From an uncultured Lachnospiraceae bacterium (lineage in GTDB: Bacteria; Bacillota; Clostridia; Lachnospirales; Lachnospiraceae): a stretch of 7,239 bases of DNA. The notes under the pieces are model-generated. The model saw only the letters and a program-made list of their open reading frames with translations. It had not been told where the DNA came from and searched no databases. Within the stretch, counting starts at the first letter, position 1, and every line of letters begins with the position of its first letter. The stretch is taken from contig CACXFD010000246.1 of NCBI GenBank assembly GCA_902766845.1, positions 1 through 7,239 on the forward strand. Reading direction: 5' to 3'. Made by a program: the position numbers and the translations under genes. Positions 1 through 6,366 of this stretch are shown here, piece after piece.

Positions 1-3000
1 AGGACTCCTCCGGGAAGGGAGCGGCCGAAGCGGATGCGGCGGTGCCTGCGGCAGCAGCCGGACCGTCCGACGCGAAGGCGGAGCCGGCCCAAAGCACTGC
101 GCCGATCCTGTGGGCTCCGTCCGGGAGCGGGCTGCTCGGCGCGTCGGCCACGGGGCCGCAGAATCCGGACAGGATCTTCCACGCGACGCCCGAGATGCTG
201 AAGGGCCACGCCTATGCGGCCGTTTCAAACAACACGCTGGTCTTTTTCCGCAGTGAAGAGAATTATACGGTCGGAACGCGCGGAACGTTTACGGACATTG
301 CCGGAAATACGCTGACCGGCACGCTGGCGGGCAAGGATTTTGAGAACTCCAGTTTTGGCCGTCATTCCGGTTCGGCCCGGTATTCGACCGTGATCAGCAG
401 CCCGTGGTTCGCTTATAAGGGTTCCATTACTTCTCTGAGGGTCGCGGAAGGCTGTGCCATCAAGCCCTCCAACATGTATCTGTGGTTCTGCCGGCTCAAT
501 TACCTGAAGACCGCGGACCTCAAGGGCTTTGATACGAGTCTGGTAAAGAACTTCGAAGGAATGTTCGAGTTCGATGACTATCGGAACGAAGAAAAGAGTG
601 CCCTGATCGAAGTCCGGAACCTGGATACGCTGGATACGTCCGCAGCCACGAATATGGCGGACATCTTCCGCTATAACCGGCAACTGAAGGAGATCGATGT
701 ATCGAACTTTGATACGCATAACGTGACATCGTTCCGCTACGCGTTCGAGGGATGCAGCCAGCTGAGCACGCTGGATACGTCCGGCTTCGATACCTCCTCG
801 GCAACACAGCTGACGAACATGTTCGCCGGCTGCAGCCAGCTCTCCAAGCTGGACGTCTCCTCGTTCGACACGTCGAGCGCGACGGACATGAGCAAGATGT
901 TTGATGAAACGCGGAACCTGAAGGAACTGGATCTGTCAAACTTCGACACCTCGGCCTGCACGAATATGCAGGGCATGCTGTCCACCTGCGGCGCCGTCAG
1001 ATACAAGCTCGGGGAGAACTTCGATTTCTTCGGGAATGAGATCACCGAAACAAAGAAGGCAGCTGTATTCCAGACGCTCTCGTCTTCGGAGCTGTATACG
1101 GGCAAGTGGATCTGCGAAGAACGTCCGGAGGAGAGCGGTTTCACTTCGGCGGAGCTGCGTGACACCTACACGCCGGACATGGCCGGCACCTGGGTGCTCG
1201 AGATGCGTTCCGACCGGGGAGTCATCCGGTTTGACTGCAACGGCGGATACCCGGCTGTCACGGATTACATTTTCCGAAAAGACAACCCGACGGTCATGAT
1301 GAAGACGACGACGTCCTCTTCCTTCTACCAGCCGTCCGACAGCACGCTGGCCATCGTGTACTGGACGGAGGACCCGGAGGGGAACGGTACACGCTATCTG
1401 CCGTCACAGTCGTATGATTTCAGCGAGTATCTCGGCAAGACGACGACGCTGTACGCGCAGTGGGGCATCGTCTACCCCTACAAGGTGATCCATTACCGGG
1501 AGAACCTGAGCGGTTCGACCCCGTATTCGGTCTACCGCACAGAGAATCTGAAAGCGGAAAAGGATACCGAGGTCACGCCGGACGTGCTGACGATCCGCGG
1601 CTATAACTCTCCCGAACCGCAGACGGTGCGGATCGACGCAGAGAATATCGTGATCGAGTACTACTATACGTGTCAGGCCTATACCGTGAACCTGGACGGG
1701 AACGGCGCGACCAGCGGCATGATGGACAGCTTCCGGATCGCCATGGACAGCTATGCGTGGCTGAAGCCGAACACCTACCAGCGGAAGGGCTGGCTGTTCA
1801 CGGGATGGAACACGAAGCCGGACGGCTCCGGAAGGACCTACTCCGACAAGGGACTGGTGCGGGATCTGACGACAAAGGACGGCGACACGGTCACGCTGTA
1901 TGCTCAGTGGCTGCAGAACGAGACCGAAGTTCATCCGGAGAAGGGCGTGATCTACGTGACCTGCCGGGCCAACGAGACCATCATGATCCCCGGCCTGCCC
2001 GCCGGGACCACCTATACGGTCGAGGAAGTGGACATCCCGGTCGCCTGGCGCAAGATCTCCGAGTCCGGCACGTCGGGGACCATCGTATCGGACCAGACCG
2101 CAAACGTCACGTTCGAGAACAAATACGAGGCGCAGGGCCACACGTACCTGCAGGTGTGGAAGATCATGGAAGGTCGCCCGCTGGAGGACGGAGAGTTCAC
2201 GTTCAACCTGTACGACTGGAACAACAACCTCGTGGAACAGGCCACGAATGACGCCGATGGGAACGTGGTCTTCGGGCCCATCGATTTTGACCAGGAGCAG
2301 ATCGGGAGAAGCATCTATTACCGGATTGCAGAGGCAGATACCGGGGATACATCGGTCACTTATGACCCCCATTACTGTTCCGTATACGTGTATCCGTACG
2401 ATGTGGGAGGCGGCATCCTGGACGCTCGGGTCACCTACGCGTATGGCAGCAACAGCCAGCGGTATTTCCACAACCGTGCGGCATCGGGCACTCTTGAGAT
2501 CCTGAAGACCGTCGTAACGGATGAGCCCGGAACGGAAGACACGAGTTTCGACTTCCTGATCCGGCTGTATGATGTCAACGGCGAAGAGATCACCGACATG
2601 GGATACGCCGGATGGCGCCTGACGTCGGATCCGTACGATTATGGTACGTCCGTCACCGTCCGGAGCGGCTCCACGCTGACCCTGAAGGGTGGGGAACGGA
2701 TCCTGATCGATTCGCTGTCCGACGGGATGAGTTACGAGATCACGGAGATCCCGAAGAAGGATTGGAAGCAGACCTCCGTAGAAAACGCGAAGGGCGTCAT
2801 CCACGGGAAGACCACGGTCCGTGCCAGCTTTGAGAATACCTACGAATGGGAGCCTTACAGCGCGGACGGCACCGTGAAGCTGACCGCCTACAAGACCGTC
2901 AGCGGCGGCACCATCAGGGAAGAGGACGAATTCGTCTTCGAACTGCTGAACGAGGCAGGCGACGTGATCCAGCGCAAGCTCCCGGATACGTTCGGGGAGG

Positions 3001-4190
3001 AGACGTCGGCCATCACGTTCGATCCGATCTCGTTCGATCAGGACGACATGGACGGAGCCACCGAAAAGGTCTTCCGGTTCTTCGTCCGGGAAGTGCCCGG
3101 TACGGATCCGGAGGTCATCTACGACGCGGGCTATGAGAAGGTCTTTGAGGTCACGGTCCGCGATGACGGCGAAGGACACCTGCTGACGCACATCGGTTAC
3201 GGCTCGTCCGCGGAGGACCCGGCCGGGGAAGACGGTCCGGGCAGCGATGGCGCCGGCAATGACGGCACCGGCAATGACGGCACCGGCAGCGGAAGCGAAG
3301 GCACGGAGCCGGCCGGCACCGAAACGGAAGGCGGTACGCCGGAAGACAGCAAGACTGCGGACGAGATCCGCTTCACGAACGTCAAGCGTGCGGAGCTCAA
3401 GGTGGTCAAGAAGGATGCCGTCACCGAAGAGGTCCTGGCGGGTGCCTGCTTCACGATCGCCCAGGGCGAAAAGTACGTGAACGACAAGGGCGAGCTGACC
3501 GACGAGGCCTACGAGTTCGTGACGGATGACGAAGGCCTGCTGAAGGTCCGTTACCTGTCCGCCGGCGAATACGTGCTGCACGAGATGAAAGCCCCGACCG
3601 GCTACCTGCCGGCGGAGGAAGATGTGACTTTCACGGTCTACGACAGCGAGATCCTCGTGGAGCAGGAACCGGTCGAAGAGATCACCGTGCTGGATGAGCC
3701 GTACTACGGAGACCTGGAGATCACCAAGATCGTCGAGCGCTTCGATGAGACCGGCGGACCGGCCACCTTCGTGTTCAACGTGACCGCGGTCCTGGACGGC
3801 AAGACCGTCTTTGAGGATGTCGTGGCCCTGACCTTTACGGAGGCCGGAACGCGCACCGCGAAGATCGTCGGCAGGATCCCGGCCGGCGCGACCGTGACGG
3901 TCACCGAGATCTACAGCGGCGCCGGCTACGTCGTGACCAGCCAGAAGAGCGTGACCGGGACCATCTCGCCCACCGAACCGGTGAAGGCGACCTTCGTCAA
4001 CCGCTATGATGACGAGCTGGTGCACGGCTCCGGTATCCTGAACGAATTCACGAGCGACGGAAACGGCGGATGGACCGTAGAGAACGGCCGCGACAGCGCG
4101 GCGCCGGGCGAAGCCCCGGCGCCGGCGCCCGAGGCCGCGGGACCTGCGCAGGAGGAAGCCCCGGCGCCCGAGGCCGGGACCAAGAGGTAA
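1..4190 (+). CDS. Giant multidomain surface adhesin / pilin-like protein (BspA-type LRR, Listeria-Bacteroides repeats, isopeptide-type domains), 5' partial
   Basis: The frame is open from base 3 to the TAA at 4188-4190, so the start and presumably the signal peptide lie upstream. The GTG at 42 has no ribosome binding site and is an ordinary Val codon. At least 1395 residues are present. Domains in order: Ala-rich leader and BspA-type N-domain (to ~527); six BspA/DUF285-type repeats (528-1019); a diverged Listeria-Bacteroides repeat ending in YAQW (1221-1463); a MucBP-like module (1473-1670); a canonical Listeria-Bacteroides repeat with FTGWNTKPDGSG (1680-1910); a C-terminal half of a DUF7601-like domain (1912-2135); a Spy0128/FctA-like domain (2139-2477; candidate Lys 2160, Glu 2331, Asn 2472); a full DUF7601-like domain (2484-2846); a second FctA-like domain (2865-3380) with a Gly-rich insert; a SpaA/Cna-B-like domain with HEMKAPTGY (3390-3701); a last DUF7601/DUF5979-like domain (3702-4019); and a Pro/Ala tail. 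No sorting motif or membrane segment ends the protein. A role in adhesion or fibre formation is inferred from the domains. Confidence 0.93.
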   Translation, partial: DSSGKGAAEADAAVPAAAAGPSDAKAEPAQSTAPILWAPSGSGLLGASATGPQNPDRIFHATPEMLKGHAYAAVSNNTLVFFRSEENYTVGTRGTFTDIAGNTLTGTLAGKDFENSSFGRHSGSARYSTVISSPWFAYKGSITSLRVAEGCAIKPSNMYLWFCRLNYLKTADLKGFDTSLVKNFEGMFEFDDYRNEEKSALIEVRNLDTLDTSAATNMADIFRYNRQLKEIDVSNFDTHNVTSFRYAFEGCSQLSTLDTSGFDTSSATQLTNMFAGCSQLSKLDVSSFDTSSATDMSKMFDETRNLKELDLSNFDTSACTNMQGMLSTCGAVRYKLGENFDFFGNEITETKKAAVFQTLSSSELYTGKWICEERPEESGFTSAELRDTYTPDMAGTWVLEMRSDRGVIRFDCNGGYPAVTDYIFRKDNPTVMMKTTTSSSFYQPSDSTLAIVYWTEDPEGNGTRYLPSQSYDFSEYLGKTTTLYAQWGIVYPYKVIHYRENLSGSTPYSVYRTENLKAEKDTEVTPDVLTIRGYNSPEPQTVRIDAENIVIEYYYTCQAYTVNLDGNGATSGMMDSFRIAMDSYAWLKPNTYQRKGWLFTGWNTKPDGSGRTYSDKGLVRDLTTKDGDTVTLYAQWLQNETEVHPEKGVIYVTCRANETIMIPGLPAGTTYTVEEVDIPVAWRKISESGTSGTIVSDQTANVTFENKYEAQGHTYLQVWKIMEGRPLEDGEFTFNLYDWNNNLVEQATNDADGNVVFGPIDFDQEQIGRSIYYRIAEADTGDTSVTYDPHYCSVYVYPYDVGGGILDARVTYAYGSNSQRYFHNRAASGTLEILKTVVTDEPGTEDTSFDFLIRLYDVNGEEITDMGYAGWRLTSDPYDYGTSVTVRSGSTLTLKGGERILIDSLSDGMSYEITEIPKKDWKQTSVENAKGVIHGKTTVRASFENTYEWEPYSADGTVKLTAYKTVSGGTIREEDEFVFELLNEAGDVIQRKLPDTFGEETSAITFDPISFDQDDMDGATEKVFRFFVREVPGTDPEVIYDAGYEKVFEVTVRDDGEGHLLTHIGYGSSAEDPAGEDGPGSDGAGNDGTGNDGTGSGSEGTEPAGTETEGGTPEDSKTADEIRFTNVKRAELKVVKKDAVTEEVLAGACFTIAQGEKYVNDKGELTDEAYEFVTDDEGLLKVRYLSAGEYVLHEMKAPTGYLPAEEDVTFTVYDSEILVEQEPVEEITVLDEPYYGDLEITKIVERFDETGGPATFVFNVTAVLDGKTVFEDVVALTFTEAGTRTAKIVGRIPAGATVTVTEIYSGAGYVVTSQKSVTGTISPTEPVKATFVNRYDDELVHGSGILNEFTSDGNGGWTVENGRDSAAPGEAPAPAPEAAGPAQEEAPAPEAGTKR
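528..1019 (+). repeat. BspA-type (DUF285) leucine-rich repeat array, six copies
   Basis: Coding repeats of the form F-D-T-S-x-A/V-T-x-M-x-x-M-F-x-x-C-x-x-L-x-x-L-D begin at 528, 630, 708, 786, 864 and 942. The last four intervals are exactly 78 bases (26 residues). The first copy is 34 residues because of an 8-residue expansion after GMFEFDD. The DNA has diverged between copies, although the CAGCCAGCT core encoding SQL is kept in two of them, so this is an old protein repeat rather than a recent tandem duplication. In BspA-like proteins such arrays form a solenoid used for binding host or bacterial surface ligands; the ligand here is unknown. Confidence 0.92.
3204..3359 (+). repeat. Gly/Asp/Asn/Thr-rich low-complexity insert with a 15-base tandem duplication
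   Basis: About 52 residues rich in G, S, D, E, N and T sit inside the large surface protein. They contain the unit GGCAATGACGGCACC (Gly-Asn-Asp-Gly-Thr) twice in perfect tandem at 3255-3269 and 3270-3284, preceded by a related Gly-Ser-Asp-Gly-Ala unit. The insert interrupts the second FctA-like domain just before its final strand, which carries the candidate isopeptide Asn (FTN, Asn codon at 3378). It is probably a flexible loop whose length can change by repeat slippage. Confidence 0.8.
4110..4175 (+). repeat. Pro/Ala/Glu-rich C-terminal tail repeat
   Basis: The last residues of the large surface protein carry two copies of an E-A-P-A-P-E-A type unit. The copy at 4110-4136 has an extra six bases (GCCGGC) relative to the 21-base copy at 4155-4175. 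The DNA is very GC-rich: hand count of positions 4081-4140 gives 52 of 60. Such tails resemble the wall-spanning Pro-rich stretches of Gram-positive surface proteins, but here the protein simply ends after Gly-Thr-Lys-Arg with no anchor. Confidence 0.75.
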
Positions 4191-4198
4191 AAGGAGGT
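4191..4198 (+). promoter_or_regulatory. Ribosome binding site of the TasA-like gene
   Basis: AAGGAGGT begins directly after the TAA of the upstream gene and stands 4-5 bases before the ATG at 4203. It is a full match to the anti-Shine-Dalgarno sequence and fixes this start. Confidence 0.88.
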
Positions 4199-4202
4199 CG
4201 GC

Positions 4203-4736
4203 ATGCAGAGAAGAGAACAGAAGCGGCCGGGACGCATCCGGCTCGCGGGCGCCGCGCTGGCGGCCCTGCTGGTCATCGGGCTGTGGGCCGGACAGGCCTT
4301 CGCCTACTTTACGGCGTTCACGTCGGCCTCGGGCCGCGTGCCGCTGCACCTGGGCGTCCAGACCGAGATCGAGGAGCCCAGTGTGGACACCGAAAATATG
4401 ATCAAGCACGTCGTGGTCTCGAACAGCGGCCCCGAGAGCTGCTGGGTGCGCGTAAAGGTCTTCGCCCCGTCGGCGTATCAGCTGACGTATGAAGGCACCG
4501 GCTGGAAAGCAGAGTCGGACGGCTACGTCTACTGCACGCAGCCGCTCGGCGACAGCGAAACATCGCCGGAGCTCCTCGTGAAGATCTCCGGCCTGCCCGA
4601 GGGGGCGGCCGAAGGCGAGACCGCTCATGTCGTCGTCGTGTATGAAAGCACCAAGGTCCAGGCCGGACCCGACGGCACACCGCTCCCGGCTGACTGGTCG
4701 ATGGCGGCCGTCGTGACGGAAGGAGGGCAGGACTGA
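4203..4736 (+). CDS. TasA/camelysin-like secreted protein with SipW-type signal region
   Basis: This 177-residue protein has a basic N-terminus (MQRREQKRPGRIR), a hydrophobic segment at about residues 14-30 and a likely cleavage after Ala34, giving A-F-A|YFTAF. The AYFT motif just past the membrane segment, followed by a short Ser-rich stretch and a hydrophobic strand (VPLHLGV), is typical of TasA/camelysin-family substrates processed by the SipW-type signal peptidase. The mature part is a predicted beta-sandwich with VVVSNSG near 70-76, TGW near 99-101 and YVYCTQPL near 107-114. Two Cys (in SCWVRV and YVYC) could pair. The VVVYEST and later ADWS motifs resemble clostridial members I know. 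TasA-family proteins form extracellular matrix fibres; that role here is inferred. It follows the adhesin by 12 bases and overlaps the next gene by one base (TGATG). No gene symbol is assigned because similarity to TasA is at family level only. Confidence 0.85.
   Translation: MQRREQKRPGRIRLAGAALAALLVIGLWAGQAFAYFTAFTSASGRVPLHLGVQTEIEEPSVDTENMIKHVVVSNSGPESCWVRVKVFAPSAYQLTYEGTGWKAESDGYVYCTQPLGDSETSPELLVKISGLPEGAAEGETAHVVVVYESTKVQAGPDGTPLPADWSMAAVVTEGGQD
4721..4727 (+). promoter_or_regulatory. Ribosome binding site inside the end of the TasA-like gene
   Basis: AGGAGGG lies within the last codons of the upstream gene (encoding part of EGGQD) and is 8 bases from the ATG at 4736. It selects this ATG over the in-frame ATG at 4754 and, together with the TGATG overlap, implies translational coupling. 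Confidence 0.85.
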
Positions 4737-5545
4737 TGGCAGGTGAGATCAGAATGGATCAGGAAAGAAGCCGCGGAAGAGTCCGGGGAAGAGACGTCCG
4801 GAGCCGCAGCCGCCGCGGCACGTCCGTGCTGACGGCGCTGGCCGGAGTGCTGGCCATTGGCCTGCTGGTCTTCGCATCCGTCAGCGGCGTTCGCGCGGCG
4901 CTGACGCCCACGGCGCGGTACCAGTCCCACATGGAGATGCGCGAGATCGGCGTGGCGCTGGTCGAGAACGGCAACGACGTCCCGAACGGCGGCACCCTTC
5001 TGGCTGACATCCCCGGCGAGGGGCGGCAGCTGCAGCCCGGCGCGGCCTACCGCGAAGAATTGGCTGTGCGCAATACCGGAGACATCGACGAGTACGTCTG
5101 CCTGCGCGTCTGGCGCTACTGGGTCAAAGACGGCAAGAAGCAGACGCAGCTGGATCCGTCGCTGATCCGGCTGACGATGCCGGAAGATACCGGCTGGATC
5201 TGCGCAGGCACCGGCGAGAACGGCGAGCAGACCGTGTTCTATTACACGAAGCCGCTGAAGTCGGAGAGCGACAGCGCGGCCGCTGCGGCGGACAAAGTGA
5301 CGCTGCCCGCGGTCACGCAGCTGACCGTGGACGGCAAGGTCGCGCAGATGGTGGACCAGGCGTCCGAAAAGGACCCGCAGACCGGGCGCGTGACCGTGAC
5401 CTGGACCTACGTCTTCGACGGCGCGGAGATCGCGCTCGAGGCCGAAGCGGACGCGGTGCAGACGCATAATGCCAAGGACGCGATGAAGAGCGCCTGGGGC
5501 ATCGACGCCTCGTTCGACGGAACGACGCTGACGCAGGTGAAGTAA
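4736..5545 (+). CDS. Secreted TasA-related protein (paralogue of the upstream gene), function unknown
   Basis: This 269-residue protein opens with a strongly basic region (ten Arg in the first 27 residues), then a hydrophobic segment at about 31-50 and a likely cleavage near Ala54 (V-R-A|ALTP). The mature N-terminus contains MREIGVALVENGNDV, a pattern I recognise from uncharacterised clostridial proteins encoded beside SipW-dependent TasA-like genes. The core repeats landmarks of the upstream 177-aa protein in the same order: VRNTG (about 111-115), a Cys-containing strand (C122), TGW (about 153-155) followed by C156, and FYYTKPL near 168-174. The two are therefore probably distant paralogues, this one with a longer C-terminal region. 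C122 and C156 may pair. Residues 181-187 are Ser/Ala-rich (DSAAAAA), probably a loop. There is no C-terminal anchor. A role as second fibre or matrix subunit is inference from similarity and position. Confidence 0.82.
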   Translation: MAGEIRMDQERSRGRVRGRDVRSRSRRGTSVLTALAGVLAIGLLVFASVSGVRAALTPTARYQSHMEMREIGVALVENGNDVPNGGTLLADIPGEGRQLQPGAAYREELAVRNTGDIDEYVCLRVWRYWVKDGKKQTQLDPSLIRLTMPEDTGWICAGTGENGEQTVFYYTKPLKSESDSAAAAADKVTLPAVTQLTVDGKVAQMVDQASEKDPQTGRVTVTWTYVFDGAEIALEAEADAVQTHNAKDAMKSAWGIDASFDGTTLTQVK

Positions 5546-5550
5546 GGAGG
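5544..5550 (+). promoter_or_regulatory. Ribosome binding site overlapping the upstream stop codon
   Basis: AAGGAGG shares its first two bases with the TAA at 5543-5545 and is 8 bases from the ATG at 5559. The in-frame ATGs at 5571 and 5580 are too far from it, so 5559 is the preferred start. Confidence 0.85.
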
Positions 5551-5558
5551 CGGCCGGG

Positions 5559-6362
5559 ATGATTCGAAGCATGAATGACATGAGAAAACGGCGCCTCGGG
5601 GAGACATCTTTGTCGGAAAACCGGATAACGTCCGGAAAGCCGGCGGCGTCTCATCTTGCGGCCGGCCTGACCGTGCTGGCCCTGATCCTGTGCCTGCTCG
5701 CGCCGGCAGCCTGCCTGACGGCCCGCGCGGAGGACTATACAGGAAAGGAAGGCCTCGAGGTCGTCTATGACGGCTCGAAGCTGGTCCCGAACTATACGGC
5801 CGGAGAGATCACGGATACGATGGACATCATCGAACCAGGAGACTCGATGACCGTGAAGATCACGCTGAAGAACGCGTCTCAGAAGGACGCGGGCTTCTGG
5901 ATGAACAACTCGGTGCTGGATACGTTCGAGGAGAGCAACGCCTCGGCCGGAGGCGGCGCCTATACCTACATCCTGTCCTACTCAGGGAAAGAGGAGCCGC
6001 TGTATCAGAGCGGGAACGTCGGCGGTGACGACACGACGGCCGGAGAAGGCCTGCACGAGGCGACCGGGGCCCTGAAGGACATGTTTTTCCTGGAGACCCT
6101 GAAGCCCGGTCAGGAAGGCGTGATCACGTTGTACGTGTCGCTGGACGGCGAGACGCAGGGCAACGATTACCAGAAGACGCTGGCGGACATCGAGATGCTG
6201 TTCGCGGTCGAAGAGGTGACGGAACCGGGAAAACCGTCGACCGTCGTCAAGACCGGGGACCCTCACGACATGATTCCGTGGGCGGTCGGGGCCGGCGCGG
6301 CGGGCATCCTGCTGCTGGCCGGATGTGTGCTGCGGATCCGCGAGCGCCGGAAGGAGGGCTGA
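5559..6362 (+). CDS. Sortase-anchored surface protein with VVKTGD sorting signal, uncharacterised ectodomain
   Basis: This 267-residue protein has a long polar N-region, a hydrophobic core at about 33-51 and probable cleavage after A-R-A57. The ectodomain (about 58-225) contains ITLKNAS, a Gly/Ala turn followed by AYTYILSYSG, GEGLHEATG, and LDGETQGNDYQKTLADIEMLFAVEE. I recognise this arrangement from unnamed clostridial surface proteins next to TasA-like genes, but know of no assigned function. The C-terminus is a complete wall-sorting region: VVKTGD at 229-234 (bases 6243-6260), hydrophobic segment IPWAVGAGAAGILLLAGCVL, and positive tail RIRERRKEG. The sorting motif departs from LPXTG at its first two positions. 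The protein is likely exported by Sec, cleaved between Thr and Gly by a sortase and linked to peptidoglycan or to another subunit. Its position between the TasA-like pair and the MucBP-like gene suggests that it is the wall anchor of the assembly (inference). Confidence 0.85.
   Translation: MIRSMNDMRKRRLGETSLSENRITSGKPAASHLAAGLTVLALILCLLAPAACLTARAEDYTGKEGLEVVYDGSKLVPNYTAGEITDTMDIIEPGDSMTVKITLKNASQKDAGFWMNNSVLDTFEESNASAGGGAYTYILSYSGKEEPLYQSGNVGGDDTTAGEGLHEATGALKDMFFLETLKPGQEGVITLYVSLDGETQGNDYQKTLADIEMLFAVEEVTEPGKPSTVVKTGDPHDMIPWAVGAGAAGILLLAGCVLRIRERRKEG
6352..6358 (+). promoter_or_regulatory. Ribosome binding site inside the end of the sorting-signal gene
   Basis: AGGAGGG overlaps the codons for the final Lys-Glu-Gly of the upstream protein and is 8 bases from the ATG at 6367. 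It supports that start and coupling of the two genes. Confidence 0.85.
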
Positions 6363-6366
6363 GACG

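Noticed and set aside
42..44. GTG as the start of the large surface protein
   Set aside because: The frame is open to the left edge, no ribosome binding site precedes it, and no signal peptide follows. A surface protein should start upstream.
3204..3359. Gly-rich stretch as a collagen-like domain
   Set aside because: There is no sustained Gly-x-y triplet periodicity; the units are five residues long.
4110..4190. GC-rich palindromic sequence at the end of the adhesin gene as a terminator
   Set aside because: The symmetry comes from GCCGGC coding repeats. No T-run follows, and the next gene starts 12 bases after the stop.
1404..4628. A 1074-codon open frame on the minus strand opposite the adhesin and TasA-like genes
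   Set aside because: It runs in the register where only sense TTA, CTA or TCA codons would create stops. Those codons are absent from this GC-rich stretch, so a long antisense frame is expected. Its product is rich in R, G, D and H, has no recognisable domain, and contradicts the clear plus-strand domain structure.
4806..4830. Twin-arginine (Tat) signal in gene 3 from S-R-S-R-R-G-T
   Set aside because: The hydrophobic residue expected two positions after the Arg pair is Thr, and the region is simply Arg-rich. SipW-type family features explain it better.
4625..5581. A 318-codon minus-strand frame opposite gene 3
   Set aside because: It overlaps a plus-strand gene with a good ribosome binding site, signal peptide and family motifs. 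The product looks like a composition shadow with no domain.
5682..5730. Lipoprotein signal at Cys52 of gene 4, or Cys34 of gene 5
   Set aside because: The residues before each Cys (P-A-A-C and A-G-S-C) do not fit the lipobox, which needs Leu/Val/Ile at -3. A standard A-x-A cleavage site follows in both.
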